Shown here: positions 1 to 6,690 of the stretch, piece after piece
Numbering within the stretch: position 1 is the stretch's first letter
How the letters are laid out: every line of letters starts with the position of its first letter
NCBI GenBank assembly: GCA_017538465.1
Contig: JAFYIW010000036.1
Location: 1-12,327 of the forward strand
Length of the DNA: 12,327 nucleotides
DNA from: Victivallales bacterium
GTDB lineage: Bacteria; Verrucomicrobiota; Lentisphaeria; Oligosphaerales; Oligosphaeraceae
Direction: 5' to 3'
The notes under the pieces: model-generated
Seen by the model: the letters and a program-made list of their open reading frames with translations, nothing else
Told to the model about the DNA's origin: nothing
Databases searched by the model: none
Made by a program: the position numbers and the translations under genes

Positions 1-1131
1 CTGGCGATGACCGCCGTCGAGTCCGTCCTGAACGCCGGAAAACTCTGGCTCTTCGAGGACGACACGCGCACCCACGTCGCCCGGCTGCGCCACTACAGCG
101 ACTGGACCTTCTGCGCCCCCGACGAATGGAGTTCCGCGCAGATTCTCCTGCGCAACAACGCCCACGAGCTCATCCGCAACGCCGCCAGCTGGTGGATGGA
201 CTTGAGCGGCTTCGGGTGGTTCGACGAAAAGCCGCTCTGGCAGAACGCGATGGACCCCGTGCGGCAGCCCGACCAGGAAAAACTCCTCCAGCCCGTGCCC
301 TACTCTCCGCAACTCGCCAGCGTCCTGGACGAGCGGTCGCTGCTCTACGCCGCCAATGACGCCAAGGTCTCCTGGAATTGCCTCTACGACCTGCGCTCCA
401 CCCTCGCCCGCACGGGAGCCTCCTTCGGACAATATCTCCTGGACGACCTGCTGGACGGCAAGGTGCCCTCCCCAGTCGTGCTGCTGTCCAACGCCTGGGT
501 GCTGGACGATGCGCAACGCAACCGCCTCAAGACTGCTTTGGCGGGCAAATTCGCCATCTGGCACACGGCGGCCGGCATCGTGGACCCAGAGCGGGGCACC
601 TCGCTGGACGAGGCGGAAGCCCTCACGGGATTCCGCACGGAACTCCTGGGCGAAGGCGACGACGCTCCCGGCAAGGTGGAAATCACTCCAGGAGGCAAAG
701 CATACGGTCTTTCCTCCTGGAAGGTCACTGCATCGGAGAAGATGCTCTTCCGCGTCATTCCCGCCGAAGGCGACGAAATCTTGGCCACCTGGCCGGACGG
801 CTCCGCCGCCGTCGTCCTGCGGGACCACGCGCTCTTCTGCGCCACGCCCGAACTGCCCCGTGAACTCCTGCGGATGGCCTGCCAGAAAGGCGGCGCGCAT
901 CTGTGGACCGACGAGACATGCGTCCTCTACACCGACGGGCGCTACCTGGCCGTCCACGCCACGCGGGATGGCGCCGTCACAATACATTTTCCGCAACCCC
1001 GCCGACTCCGGGACCTCGTCACCGGCGAAGTCATGCCAACTGCGCCCGCCACCTCCTTCCGCACCCGCGAACTGCGCAAGGGCGAGACCTTCTTCGGTGA
1101 ACTGACCTCGGAGTCCACTCTCAATTTCTGA
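1..1131 (+). CDS. GH42/beta-galactosidase-like glycoside hydrolase, C-terminal part (5' truncated by window edge)
   Basis: The frame is open from the first base, so the real start lies upstream; the first in-window ATG (7) is probably internal. The visible 370-odd residues match the region after the catalytic barrel of GH42-like enzymes. There is a WWMDLSGFGWFDEKPLWQ stretch near residue 62, resembling the family's WWfDmwGgWydd motif. It is followed by a trimerisation-type Rossmann-like domain (DERSLLYAAND, then TGASFGQYLLDDLL and VVLLSNAWVLDDAQR). A C-terminal beta domain ends in a DLVTGEV segment and a late GETFF. The catalytic glutamates would be in the missing part. It lies 32 nt upstream of a second glycosidase on the same strand, which suggests a shared glycan-degradation role, probably on galactosides. 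The substrate cannot be read from this fragment. The family-level call is fairly firm; the exact GH family is less so. Confidence 0.72.
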   Translation: MAMTAVESVLNAGKLWLFEDDTRTHVARLRHYSDWTFCAPDEWSSAQILLRNNAHELIRNAASWWMDLSGFGWFDEKPLWQNAMDPVRQPDQEKLLQPVPYSPQLASVLDERSLLYAANDAKVSWNCLYDLRSTLARTGASFGQYLLDDLLDGKVPSPVVLLSNAWVLDDAQRNRLKTALAGKFAIWHTAAGIVDPERGTSLDEAEALTGFRTELLGEGDDAPGKVEITPGGKAYGLSSWKVTASEKMLFRVIPAEGDEILATWPDGSAAVVLRDHALFCATPELPRELLRMACQKGGAHLWTDETCVLYTDGRYLAVHATRDGAVTIHFPQPRRLRDLVTGEVMPTAPATSFRTRELRKGETFFGELTSESTLNF

Positions 1132-1163
1132 CCACCACTCCCATCTCATCTCTCCATACCACC

Positions 1164-3533
1164 ATGATGCGCCACACCACCATTTTTCTGCTGCTTCTTT
1201 GCACACTTTCCCTCTTGGCCACCGAGGAAATCCCGCTCTGTGACTTGACGCAGGAGCCGCTGGCGACTGGCCTGACCGCGCGTAGCGCCACCATCGCCAA
1301 GGCTGACAATGGCTGGCAAATCGACTATCCTGCCTGGAAAGAGGGCGAGGAAGAATGGCCGGCCATCATCCTTGACTTGGGCAAAGGGCTGCTCGAAACC
1401 GACTGGCTCCAACGTGAATACCTGACGTTCACCATCTACAACCCTGGCGACACCTTCACCATTGAACTGCGCATCGACGACGCCAACGGCGACACCACCA
1501 ACACCAATTTCGAGTTGACGGGCGGTGAAGACACGACCTGTTTCATGCTGACCGCAGACATCACCGCCAGGGAGATGCTGTCTCATCAGATGACCAGCTG
1601 GAATCTTTTCCTGAGCCGTCCAGACGCTTCGCATACCATCATCCTCAAGCATCTCGCGCTCAGCGACGAGCCTTACACCGCCGCCGCCTGGCGGAGTTAC
1701 TGCGAACGCTTCTACACCAAGCTCGAGAACGCACAGGCCATCCTCGCCAAAGAATCCCCCAGCGCCTATCAATCCTTCACCCTGCAACGGCTACAGGAGG
1801 AATTGGCCATGCTCCGTGACCCCGCCCGCAAAGCGGAGCAGAAAGCATGGATTGACACCCACACCCCGCCGAAGGGCGAGGCGCTCCTCCGCAATGCATC
1901 CTTCTACAGTAGGCAGGGAAACGACGGCGCAGAGCCAGGTGTCGTCATTCTTCCTGCCACCTTGAAACTCCGTCAGGACCAGTTTCCCGACGAAAGGAAA
2001 ATCCTGGACGCATTGCATTTGGATGCGGCCAAGGGGGAAGGAGAGAACCTCCAGCTTTTGGTTTACAGCGGAACGGAACCGCAGCAACAAGTCTCTGTCA
2101 CTGCGAGCCTTCTGATTCACGAGGAGACTGGCGCCACTTTGGAATCGCGTCTGAACGTGGTGGGGTACATCCCCGTCACGAAGCCCACGCCAGAACCCTT
2201 TGGCTTCGGCGAGAAGGGCCTCTATCCCGACCCGCTCTGCCCCAATGCGCCCTTTGCCCTGACGCCCTTCACCAACCAGTCCGTCTGGTTCACGGTGAAT
2301 GTTCCTGCGGATGCCACGGCTGGCCGCTATACGGGGGAGGTCTCGGTGGACTTCGGCAATGGCCGAACGGAGGCCATTGCGGCGGAAGTCGTAGTCCACA
2401 ACGTGGTGCTTCCGCGTCATGGACGTCTCAAGACCTGCTGGATTCATCGCAACGAAGGCTCCAAGCCCCAATACTATGGCGCGAATTGGACGAAGGAGCT
2501 CCAGGAGGCCTGGTTCAAGCAATGCATCGAATATCGTCTGGACGCCGACGAGTTCGCCAGCAGCGCCATCCTCCCATGGAACACCGTCTTCTCCGATGGG
2601 CCCGACGGCACCATCCTCGCCGACTGGACCCAATGGGATGCCGCATACGACTATTGGTATGCCCAAGGGCGCAACACCTTCCTGAGCCTCAACGCGCCAG
2701 ATGTCTGCCGCGAGAACCCCATTCCCTCTGAGGAGGACTGGCGCTCCCAGCGTTTCCGTCTGCTCGAGCAGCATCTGGTCGAGCGTGGCATCTACCAGAA
2801 TTTCTACATGTATCTCTTTGACGAGCCGCAGCCCAAATACGCGGAAGACATGAAGAAGATCTGCCGCTGGGTGCATCGCCAGGGCAGCCACTTGAACCTC
2901 ATCTTGACCTCGTGCCACGACAACGAAGAGACCTACTTCGACGACATCGACATCTTCGTGCCCCATGCCGACATCTATGATGCCGCTTTTGGCGAGAAGT
3001 GCAAGGCGGCCGGCAAGCAGTATTGGGCCTACACCTGCATCGGGACCTTCACCACTACCTATCCAGACAGCTGGAAAATCGACTATTTCGGCACGGGACA
3101 TCGTGCGCTGGGCTGGTGGCTCTTCAAATACGGTTCGCAGGGCTATCTCTACTGGGGACTCGACTACTGGAAGGTCAACCCGTGGACCAACGCCGAGACC
3201 TACCCCAACGGCAATGGCGACGGCTCGCTCTTCTACCCTGCCCCCGACCACCTGTCTCTGCCCTACCCCGCCCTTCGCGCAGGGCTGGTGCGCGATGGCT
3301 TCGAGGACTACGAACTACTCTGGATGCTCCGCGAGAAATACGGCGAGAACCCGCCCGAGGCCGCACTACGGCTGCTGAATGCCCTGGACATCATCGGAAA
3401 TGCCCAGCAAACCGGCTTTGACACGCCGCCTCTGCGCAAAATCGGCCGTCATCTGATGGGCACCCACTACGTACAGGATTCCGACCTGCAGCTGATTCGC
3501 ATTCACCGCGAACTGCTGGAAATGCTGGAATAA
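1164..3533 (+). CDS. Secreted DUF4091 / GH123-like glycoside hydrolase
   Basis: This is a 789-residue protein. It starts with a hydrophobic signal peptide (TIFLLLLCTLSLLA, cleavage about residue 19-20), so it is exported. Residues 20-170 look like a beta-sandwich carbohydrate-binding type domain. Residues 240-420 are a further beta-rich linker domain. A TIM-barrel-like catalytic region follows, with MYLFDEPQPKYAEDMKKI at about 548-565. The DUF4091 signature lies at about 643-725 (GHRALGWWLFKYG, GYLYWGLDYW, then RDGFEDYELLW). GH123 beta-N-acetylgalactosaminidases use an adjacent Asp-Glu pair with substrate assistance, and D553-E554 is a good candidate for it. That suggests release of GalNAc-type sugars, but many DUF4091 proteins have no known substrate. 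Start codons ATG 1164 and ATG 1167 are adjacent; neither has an SD sequence, the leader being pyrimidine-rich. The gene is convergent with thiD, 31 nt apart. Confidence 0.8.
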   Translation: MMRHTTIFLLLLCTLSLLATEEIPLCDLTQEPLATGLTARSATIAKADNGWQIDYPAWKEGEEEWPAIILDLGKGLLETDWLQREYLTFTIYNPGDTFTIELRIDDANGDTTNTNFELTGGEDTTCFMLTADITAREMLSHQMTSWNLFLSRPDASHTIILKHLALSDEPYTAAAWRSYCERFYTKLENAQAILAKESPSAYQSFTLQRLQEELAMLRDPARKAEQKAWIDTHTPPKGEALLRNASFYSRQGNDGAEPGVVILPATLKLRQDQFPDERKILDALHLDAAKGEGENLQLLVYSGTEPQQQVSVTASLLIHEETGATLESRLNVVGYIPVTKPTPEPFGFGEKGLYPDPLCPNAPFALTPFTNQSVWFTVNVPADATAGRYTGEVSVDFGNGRTEAIAAEVVVHNVVLPRHGRLKTCWIHRNEGSKPQYYGANWTKELQEAWFKQCIEYRLDADEFASSAILPWNTVFSDGPDGTILADWTQWDAAYDYWYAQGRNTFLSLNAPDVCRENPIPSEEDWRSQRFRLLEQHLVERGIYQNFYMYLFDEPQPKYAEDMKKICRWVHRQGSHLNLILTSCHDNEETYFDDIDIFVPHADIYDAAFGEKCKAAGKQYWAYTCIGTFTTTYPDSWKIDYFGTGHRALGWWLFKYGSQGYLYWGLDYWKVNPWTNAETYPNGNGDGSLFYPAPDHLSLPYPALRAGLVRDGFEDYELLWMLREKYGENPPEAALRLLNALDIIGNAQQTGFDTPPLRKIGRHLMGTHYVQDSDLQLIRIHRELLEMLE

Positions 3534-3564
3534 ACTGCAACCGGGACGAACGGGATTTTTAGCA
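3534..3564. other. Convergent intergenic gap between glycosidase and thiD
   Basis: Only 31 nt separate the two stop codons. The gap contains an imperfect direct doubling, CGGGACGAACGGGATTTTT (3542-3560), followed by a short T run. I could not fold a stable hairpin before the T run on either strand, so no intrinsic terminator is claimed. A related element lies in the opposite orientation on the other side of thiD (4392-4412). Confidence 0.4.
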
Positions 3565-4350
3565 TTAGCCTTTAAATTTCCAGACGTGGTTCAGCGGGCC
3601 ATTGCCGTGACCGAGGCGGGGGTCGTGCTGGAGTGCGGCGGTGATATATTCCTTGGCCTGACGCACCGCCTCCGGCACGGCGAGGCCTTTGGCCAGTCCG
3701 CAGGCGATGGCGGAGGAGAGCGTGCAGCCGGTCCCGTGGGTATTTTCAGTAGGGATGCGGGGAGCGTGATACCATTGCGTCTGCCCATCTATCCATAGCA
3801 AGTCATCGGCGGTCTGGGCGAGATGACCGCCCTTGACCAGCACCGCTCCAGGGAGCATCGCACCGATTTTCTGAGCGGCGGCAAGCATTTCGTCAGGGGA
3901 AGTGATATCCATTCCACTCAGGACCATCGCCTCGGGGAGATTTGGGGTGATCACCGTGGCCAGCGGAAGCAACTCCTGCTGGAGGGCCGTCTGCGCCTCG
4001 GGGACAAGCAGGCGGCTTCCGCTGGTGGCGACCATCACGGGATCCACCACGAGCCGTTTCACGCCATAAAAGCGCAGCCGTTCGGCAATCACACGGATAA
4101 TCGCCGCCGAAGAGACCATGCCGATTTTCACCGCGTCCGGCACGATATCCGAGAACACGCTGTCGATTTCCTGCCGCACGAATTCCGGCGGGGCTTCGTG
4201 GATGGCCTGGACGCCCAGGGTATTTTGGGCGGTCAGCGCCGTAATCACAGTCATGCCGTAGAGACCGTGGGCGGCGATGGTCTTCAAATCGGCTTGGATG
4301 CCCGCACCACCAATGGTGTCGGAGCCGGCGATGGAAAGTACTGTTTTCAA
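3565..4350 (-). CDS. thiD: Hydroxymethylpyrimidine / HMP-phosphate kinase ThiD
   Basis: This cytoplasmic ribokinase-fold enzyme phosphorylates HMP and then HMP-P to give HMP-PP, the pyrimidine precursor of thiamine phosphate. At 261 aa it has normal family length. The N-terminus LSIAGSDTIGGAGIQADLKT (5-24) carries the substrate-binding GGAG motif. DPVMVATSGSRLL (103-115), VKGGH (172-176) and NTHGTGCTLSSAIACGLAKG (203-222) are canonical. Cys209 in GTGC is the expected catalytic or anion-hole cysteine. The start is TTG (4350-4348), because the encoded MKTVLSIAGSD matches the usual N-terminus exactly and no ATG fits. No SD is present: the preceding 28 nt are a pyrimidine-rich 7-nt repeat whose last unit contains the start codon. 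It is third in the thiC-thiE-thiD operon, 75 nt after thiE, a looser join than thiC-thiE. Confidence 0.95.
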   Translation of the reverse strand: MKTVLSIAGSDTIGGAGIQADLKTIAAHGLYGMTVITALTAQNTLGVQAIHEAPPEFVRQEIDSVFSDIVPDAVKIGMVSSAAIIRVIAERLRFYGVKRLVVDPVMVATSGSRLLVPEAQTALQQELLPLATVITPNLPEAMVLSGMDITSPDEMLAAAQKIGAMLPGAVLVKGGHLAQTADDLLWIDGQTQWYHAPRIPTENTHGTGCTLSSAIACGLAKGLAVPEAVRQAKEYITAALQHDPRLGHGNGPLNHVWKFKG

Positions 4351-4382
4351 AGTCTAAAGAGTAAAGGGTAAAGGTTAAAGTT
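4348..4382 (-). repeat. Five-unit degenerate heptanucleotide tandem repeat overlapping the thiD start
   Basis: On the minus strand, five consecutive 7-mers share the form NNCTTTR: AACTTTA, ACCTTTA, CCCTTTA, CTCTTTA and GACTTTG (plus-strand units at 4376-4382, 4369-4375, 4362-4368, 4355-4361 and 4348-4354). The last unit supplies the TTG start codon of thiD. The array replaces the usual purine-rich ribosome binding site. It resembles the degenerate heptamer repeats described as STRR in cyanobacteria in form only; no relationship is implied. Confidence 0.85.
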
Positions 4383-4391
4383 ATTGAGTTT

Positions 4392-4412
4392 CAGAAATCC
4401 CCGTAGTCCCCG
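4392..4412 (-). repeat. Short GGGGACTACGGGGATT-type element in the thiE-thiD spacer
   Basis: The minus strand reads CGGGGACTACGGGGATTTCT, an internal near-duplication of CGGGGA. It resembles the plus-strand sequence at 3542-3562 (CGGGACGAACGGGATTTTTA), apart from small shifts. The two elements therefore flank thiD in opposite orientations. The resemblance is short and could be chance or low-complexity drift. Confidence 0.4.
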
Positions 4413-4425
4413 AAGACCTGTAGGC

Positions 4426-5049
4426 CTAATGACTGAAATCCAGAGACTTGAAAGCCTGAGCCGCAATGCGCGGCGATGGCGCCCCGAAGAGTGCGGAGAT
4501 CACCGCGACGCCCGCGATGCCGGTTCCCACGAGTTTGTGGGCGTTCTGGAGCGTGATGCCGCCAATGGCGACCACGGGGATCCGCACGGCGTGACAGATT
4601 TCCACGAGCGTGGCGCGTTCAATGGTTCGGGTGTCGGTCTTGGTGGAAGTCGGAAAGACCGCCCCCACGCCGAGGTAGTCCGCACCATTGGCCTCGGCCT
4701 CCAAAGCCTGCTCGACCGTCTTGCAGGAAACGCCGATGACGGCTTCGCTTCCGAGGATTTGGCGAGCCTTGACCAACTCCATGTCGCCCTGCCCCAGATG
4801 CACTCCCGCACCAATTTCCTGCGCGATGGCGACATTGTCGTTGATGACCAGCGGAACGCCGAACTCCTCGCAGAGGCATTTGATTTTTCCTGCTTCAGCG
4901 AGGAACTCGGTCTCGGAGAGCGTCTTCTCGCGCAATTGGAGCATCGTCGCCCCGCCTAAAAGCACCTCCCGCACCTGCGATTCGAGCGTGCGCCCATTCA
5001 GCCAGTGGCGGTCGGTAATGGCGTAGAGCTGGAGTTTTCTGCGGTCCAT
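4426..5049 (-). CDS. thiE: Thiamine-phosphate synthase ThiE
   Basis: ThiE joins HMP-PP and thiazole phosphate (THZ-P) to make thiamine monophosphate; it is a cytoplasmic TIM barrel. At 207 aa it is the standard single-domain length. Motifs in order are LYAITD (8-13), LQLREK (37-42), VINDN (68-72), GVHLGQGD (82-89), GVGAVFPTSTKTD (127-139, the phosphate-binding GxGxxFxTxTK loop), VVAIGGI (159-165) and GVAVISALF (180-188). The ATG lies 3 nt after the thiC stop codon. The likely SD, AAGGA, lies within the end of thiC (plus-strand 5060-5064) with about 10 nt spacing, which favours translational coupling to thiC. Its partner substrate THZ-P must come from thiazole genes elsewhere or from salvage, since none are in the window. 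Confidence 0.95.
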   Translation of the reverse strand: MDRRKLQLYAITDRHWLNGRTLESQVREVLLGGATMLQLREKTLSETEFLAEAGKIKCLCEEFGVPLVINDNVAIAQEIGAGVHLGQGDMELVKARQILGSEAVIGVSCKTVEQALEAEANGADYLGVGAVFPTSTKTDTRTIERATLVEICHAVRIPVVAIGGITLQNAHKLVGTGIAGVAVISALFGAPSPRIAAQAFKSLDFSH

Positions 5050-5052
5050 CTT

Positions 5053-6369
5053 TCAGATTTCCTTGCTGACGCGCAAGGAACAGAACTTCGCGCCGCACAT
5101 CGTGCAGAAATGCTCGTGGTTGGTCGTCGAGCCGTCCTGGTTGCGTTCACGGAGGGCCTCTTCGCGCATCGAGCGTGCCTTTTCGGGGTCAAGAGCGAGT
5201 TCGAACTGGCGGTTCCAGTCAAAGTCGGCGCGGGCGTCGGAAATCGCGTTGTCGCGGTCCATCGCATGGGGGATGTGCTTGGCGATATCGGCCACGTGGG
5301 CGGCGATCTTGTAGGCGATGACGCCCTGACGGACATCCTCGGCGTTCGGCAGGCCGATGTGCTCCTTGGGCGTCACGTAGCAGAGCATCGCCGCGCCATG
5401 CCAGGCCCCCACGGCGGCTCCGATCGCGCTGGTGATGTGGTCATAGCCGGGTGCGCAGTCCATGGTGACAGGTCCCAAGACATAGAACGGCGCGTCATGG
5501 CAGAGCTGCTGTTCCAGGCGCATATTCATCTCCACCTGGTCCAGCGGGATATGCCCAGGACCTTCAATCATCACCTGCACGCCAGCCGCCTTGGCACGTT
5601 GCGCCAACTCTCCCAGCTGCGCCAATTCGGCGAACTGCGCCTCGTCCGAGGCATCGGCCAGGCAACCAGGGCGAAGGCCATCGCCCAGCGAAATGGTGAT
5701 GTCGTATTCACGGCAGACGTCCAGAATCTCGTCATAAAATTCATAATAGGGATTGTCGTGGCCAGTGCGGGCCATGTACCGTGCGATGAGCGCACCGCCA
5801 CGGGAGACGATGCGCATCTTGCGACGGCGGGCGGCGGGGAGCATGGACGGGCGGATGCCGCAGTGCATCGTCATATAGTCCACTCCCTGGGCGGCCTGGT
5901 CGCGGATCACCGCCATGACCGCCTCGCGGGAGAAGTCGATTTCATCGTCATCGCCCTGGCCGGAGCGGGCGACCAGCTCGTAGATAGGGACGGTGCCAAT
6001 CGGGACGACGGAGTGTTCGATGATGGTGCGCCGGGTCTCCTCAAGATGGTCCCCGGTCGAGAGGTCCATCACGGTGTCGGCGCCATATTTGACGGCCGCG
6101 TCCAGCTTTTCGAGTTCCTTGGCGACGCAGCTGGAGGTCGGTGACGTGCCGATATTGGCATTGATCTTCGTCTTCAGCTCACGGCCGATGCCCATCGGCT
6201 GAAGGGACTTGTGGCCATGATTGGCGGGGATCACAATACGTCCGGCCGCCACGCCGTCGCGGATAAATTCGACGGTCCGGCCTTCGGCCTGGGCGACCGC
6301 CTCCATCTGCGGAGTCGTTTTCCCCGCCCGGGCAAATTCGAGTTGAGTAGAGAGAGTCTGGGCCTTCAT
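5053..6369 (-). CDS. thiC: Phosphomethylpyrimidine synthase ThiC (short form)
   Basis: ThiC is a radical-SAM enzyme that rearranges aminoimidazole ribotide into HMP-P, the first committed pyrimidine step of thiamine synthesis. The C-terminal cluster motif FCTMCGAKFCSLR gives the CxxCxxxxC ligands of the [4Fe-4S] cluster (Cys422, 425 and 430). Conserved core stretches include NANIGTSP, VMDLSTGDHLEETRR, IGTVPIYE, MIEGPGHIPLDQ and LGPVTMDCAPGYDHI. From this start it has 438 aa, the short bacterial form without the N-terminal extension of the roughly 630-aa E. coli enzyme. An in-frame ATG at 6375 exists but overlaps the SD. The ATG at 6369 sits 7 nt after AGGAG, so I chose it. A TPP riboswitch controls the gene. 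It is the first gene of thiC-thiE-thiD. Confidence 0.95.
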   Translation of the reverse strand: MKAQTLSTQLEFARAGKTTPQMEAVAQAEGRTVEFIRDGVAAGRIVIPANHGHKSLQPMGIGRELKTKINANIGTSPTSSCVAKELEKLDAAVKYGADTVMDLSTGDHLEETRRTIIEHSVVPIGTVPIYELVARSGQGDDDEIDFSREAVMAVIRDQAAQGVDYMTMHCGIRPSMLPAARRRKMRIVSRGGALIARYMARTGHDNPYYEFYDEILDVCREYDITISLGDGLRPGCLADASDEAQFAELAQLGELAQRAKAAGVQVMIEGPGHIPLDQVEMNMRLEQQLCHDAPFYVLGPVTMDCAPGYDHITSAIGAAVGAWHGAAMLCYVTPKEHIGLPNAEDVRQGVIAYKIAAHVADIAKHIPHAMDRDNAISDARADFDWNRQFELALDPEKARSMREEALRERNQDGSTTNHEHFCTMCGAKFCSLRVSKEI

Positions 6370-6373
6370 CGGC

Positions 6374-6406
6374 ATTCTCCTTCCAATGGCAATGCGTCAG
6401 GAGAAT
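6374..6406 (-). promoter_or_regulatory. SD-sequestering hairpin: expression platform of the TPP riboswitch
   Basis: The minus strand has ATTCTCCT (6406-6399) and its exact complement AGGAGAAT (6381-6374), an 8-bp perfect stem around a 17-nt loop. The 3' arm contains the whole AGGAG core of the thiC SD, so the closed hairpin should block translation initiation. A possible competing partner for the anti-SD arm is GGAGA at the 3' end of the aptamer (plus-strand 6465-6469). A separate 10-bp bulged hairpin lies between them (6415-6453) and has no T run, so control appears translational rather than by termination. Confidence 0.7.
6376..6384 (-). promoter_or_regulatory. Ribosome binding site of thiC (decides the start)
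   Basis: The minus strand reads GGAAGGAGA immediately before two in-frame ATGs. The first ATG is only 2 nt from AGGAGA and too close to use. The second (6369) is at a 7-nt spacing from AGGAG, which is ideal. The same bases form the 3' arm of the sequestering hairpin (6374-6406). Confidence 0.8.
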
Positions 6407-6414
6407 CCGAATCC

Positions 6415-6453
6415 GGCGGTCTAGTGTGGTGTCGCTTAAATCCCACTAGCGCC
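6415..6453 (-). promoter_or_regulatory. Hairpin between TPP aptamer and SD-sequestering stem
   Basis: The arms are CTAGTG (6449-6444) and CACTAG (6426-6421), flanked by GGCG (6453-6450) and CGCC (6418-6415), with a two-base bulge and a 17-nt loop. It is not followed by U residues in the thi direction. It may insulate the aptamer from the expression platform or act as a structural spacer. Its role is unknown. Confidence 0.5.
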
Positions 6454-6455
6454 GT

Positions 6456-6573
6456 CCATCCAAATCTCCCTCCGTCGTGATTAAACGCAATCAGGTTCTC
6501 GGGTGTGTTCTCAGCCCTGCATGTCCGAGGCCGTCTCAAAATTCGCCTCATCCTGCAAAGCACCCCGGCATGG
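6456..6573 (-). ncRNA. TPP (THI-box) riboswitch aptamer upstream of thiC
   Basis: The minus strand carries the THI-box signatures in the right order: GGGGTGC (6566-6560), GGGCTGAGA (ending at 6509), ACCCGAGAACCTGAT, a TTTAAT loop, then CGGAGGGA (6474-6467). P1 can form between CCATGCC (6573-6567) and GGATGG (6461-6456) with one bulged G. P3 pairs CTTTGCA with TGCAGGG and carries an extra arm, GAGGC/GCCTC, so P3 is extended. The upper stem around the TTTAAT loop is weak: I see only CGT/ACG. TPP binding should repress the thiC-thiE-thiD mRNA by product feedback. It ends about 90 nt before the thiC ATG. Confidence 0.93.
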
Positions 6574-6602
6574 TTGGCACGTCCAATAATGTAATGTCTA
6601 AT
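6574..6602 (+). promoter_or_regulatory. Sigma70-like promoter for the mcsAB-ABC-thioesterase cluster
   Basis: TTGGCA (6574-6579) and TCTAAT (6597-6602) each match five of six bases of the -35 and -10 consensus and are separated by exactly 17 nt. Transcription would start near 6609, giving a leader of about 80 nt before the ATG at 6691. The -35 box abuts the 5' end of the TPP aptamer encoded on the other strand. Confidence 0.55.
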
Positions 6603-6620
6603 ACGGAGTTTGTGAAGACA

Positions 6621-6626
6621 AGTATA
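6621..6626 (-). promoter_or_regulatory. Candidate -10 box for the thi operon
   Basis: The minus strand reads TATACT (five of six to consensus). It would place the start near 6614, about 40 nt before the aptamer begins. No convincing -35 is found at 16-18 nt upstream, so this is a weak call based mainly on position and AT-richness. Confidence 0.25.
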
Positions 6627-6664
6627 TTATTCAACATCGACTTTCCCAGACGCAACTTCTCCGT

Positions 6665-6679
6665 GCGGGTGCCGCCCGC
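6665..6679 (+). promoter_or_regulatory. GC-rich mini-hairpin in the leader just before mcsAB
   Basis: GCGGG (6665-6669) and CCCGC (6675-6679) form a 5-bp all-GC stem with a 5-nt loop, ending 11 nt before the ATG at 6691. No SD sequence is present in this leader, so the stem occupies the place where one would be expected. Confidence 0.35.
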
Positions 6680-6690
6680 CGCCGCTTGCC

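Noticed and set aside
1791..3251. Long open frame (486 codons) on the minus strand opposite the GH123-like gene
   Set aside because: It mirrors the codon structure of the real gene in GC-rich DNA, shows no recognisable motifs and has an implausibly Val/Gly/Ala-rich composition. The plus-strand protein has clear family motifs.
4348..4382. Heptad array as a CRISPR or insertion-sequence remnant
   Set aside because: Units are only 7 nt without spacers, and no cas or transposase gene or terminal inverted repeats of useful length are nearby.
5005..6144. Plus-strand open frame (379 codons) opposite thiC
   Set aside because: ThiC on the minus strand is unambiguous; the opposite frame is Gly/Asp/His-rich shadow sequence with no domain.
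6415..6453. Hairpin in the thiC leader as a transcription terminator
   Set aside because: No U run follows it in the thi direction, and a better regulatory element (the SD-sequestering stem) lies downstream.
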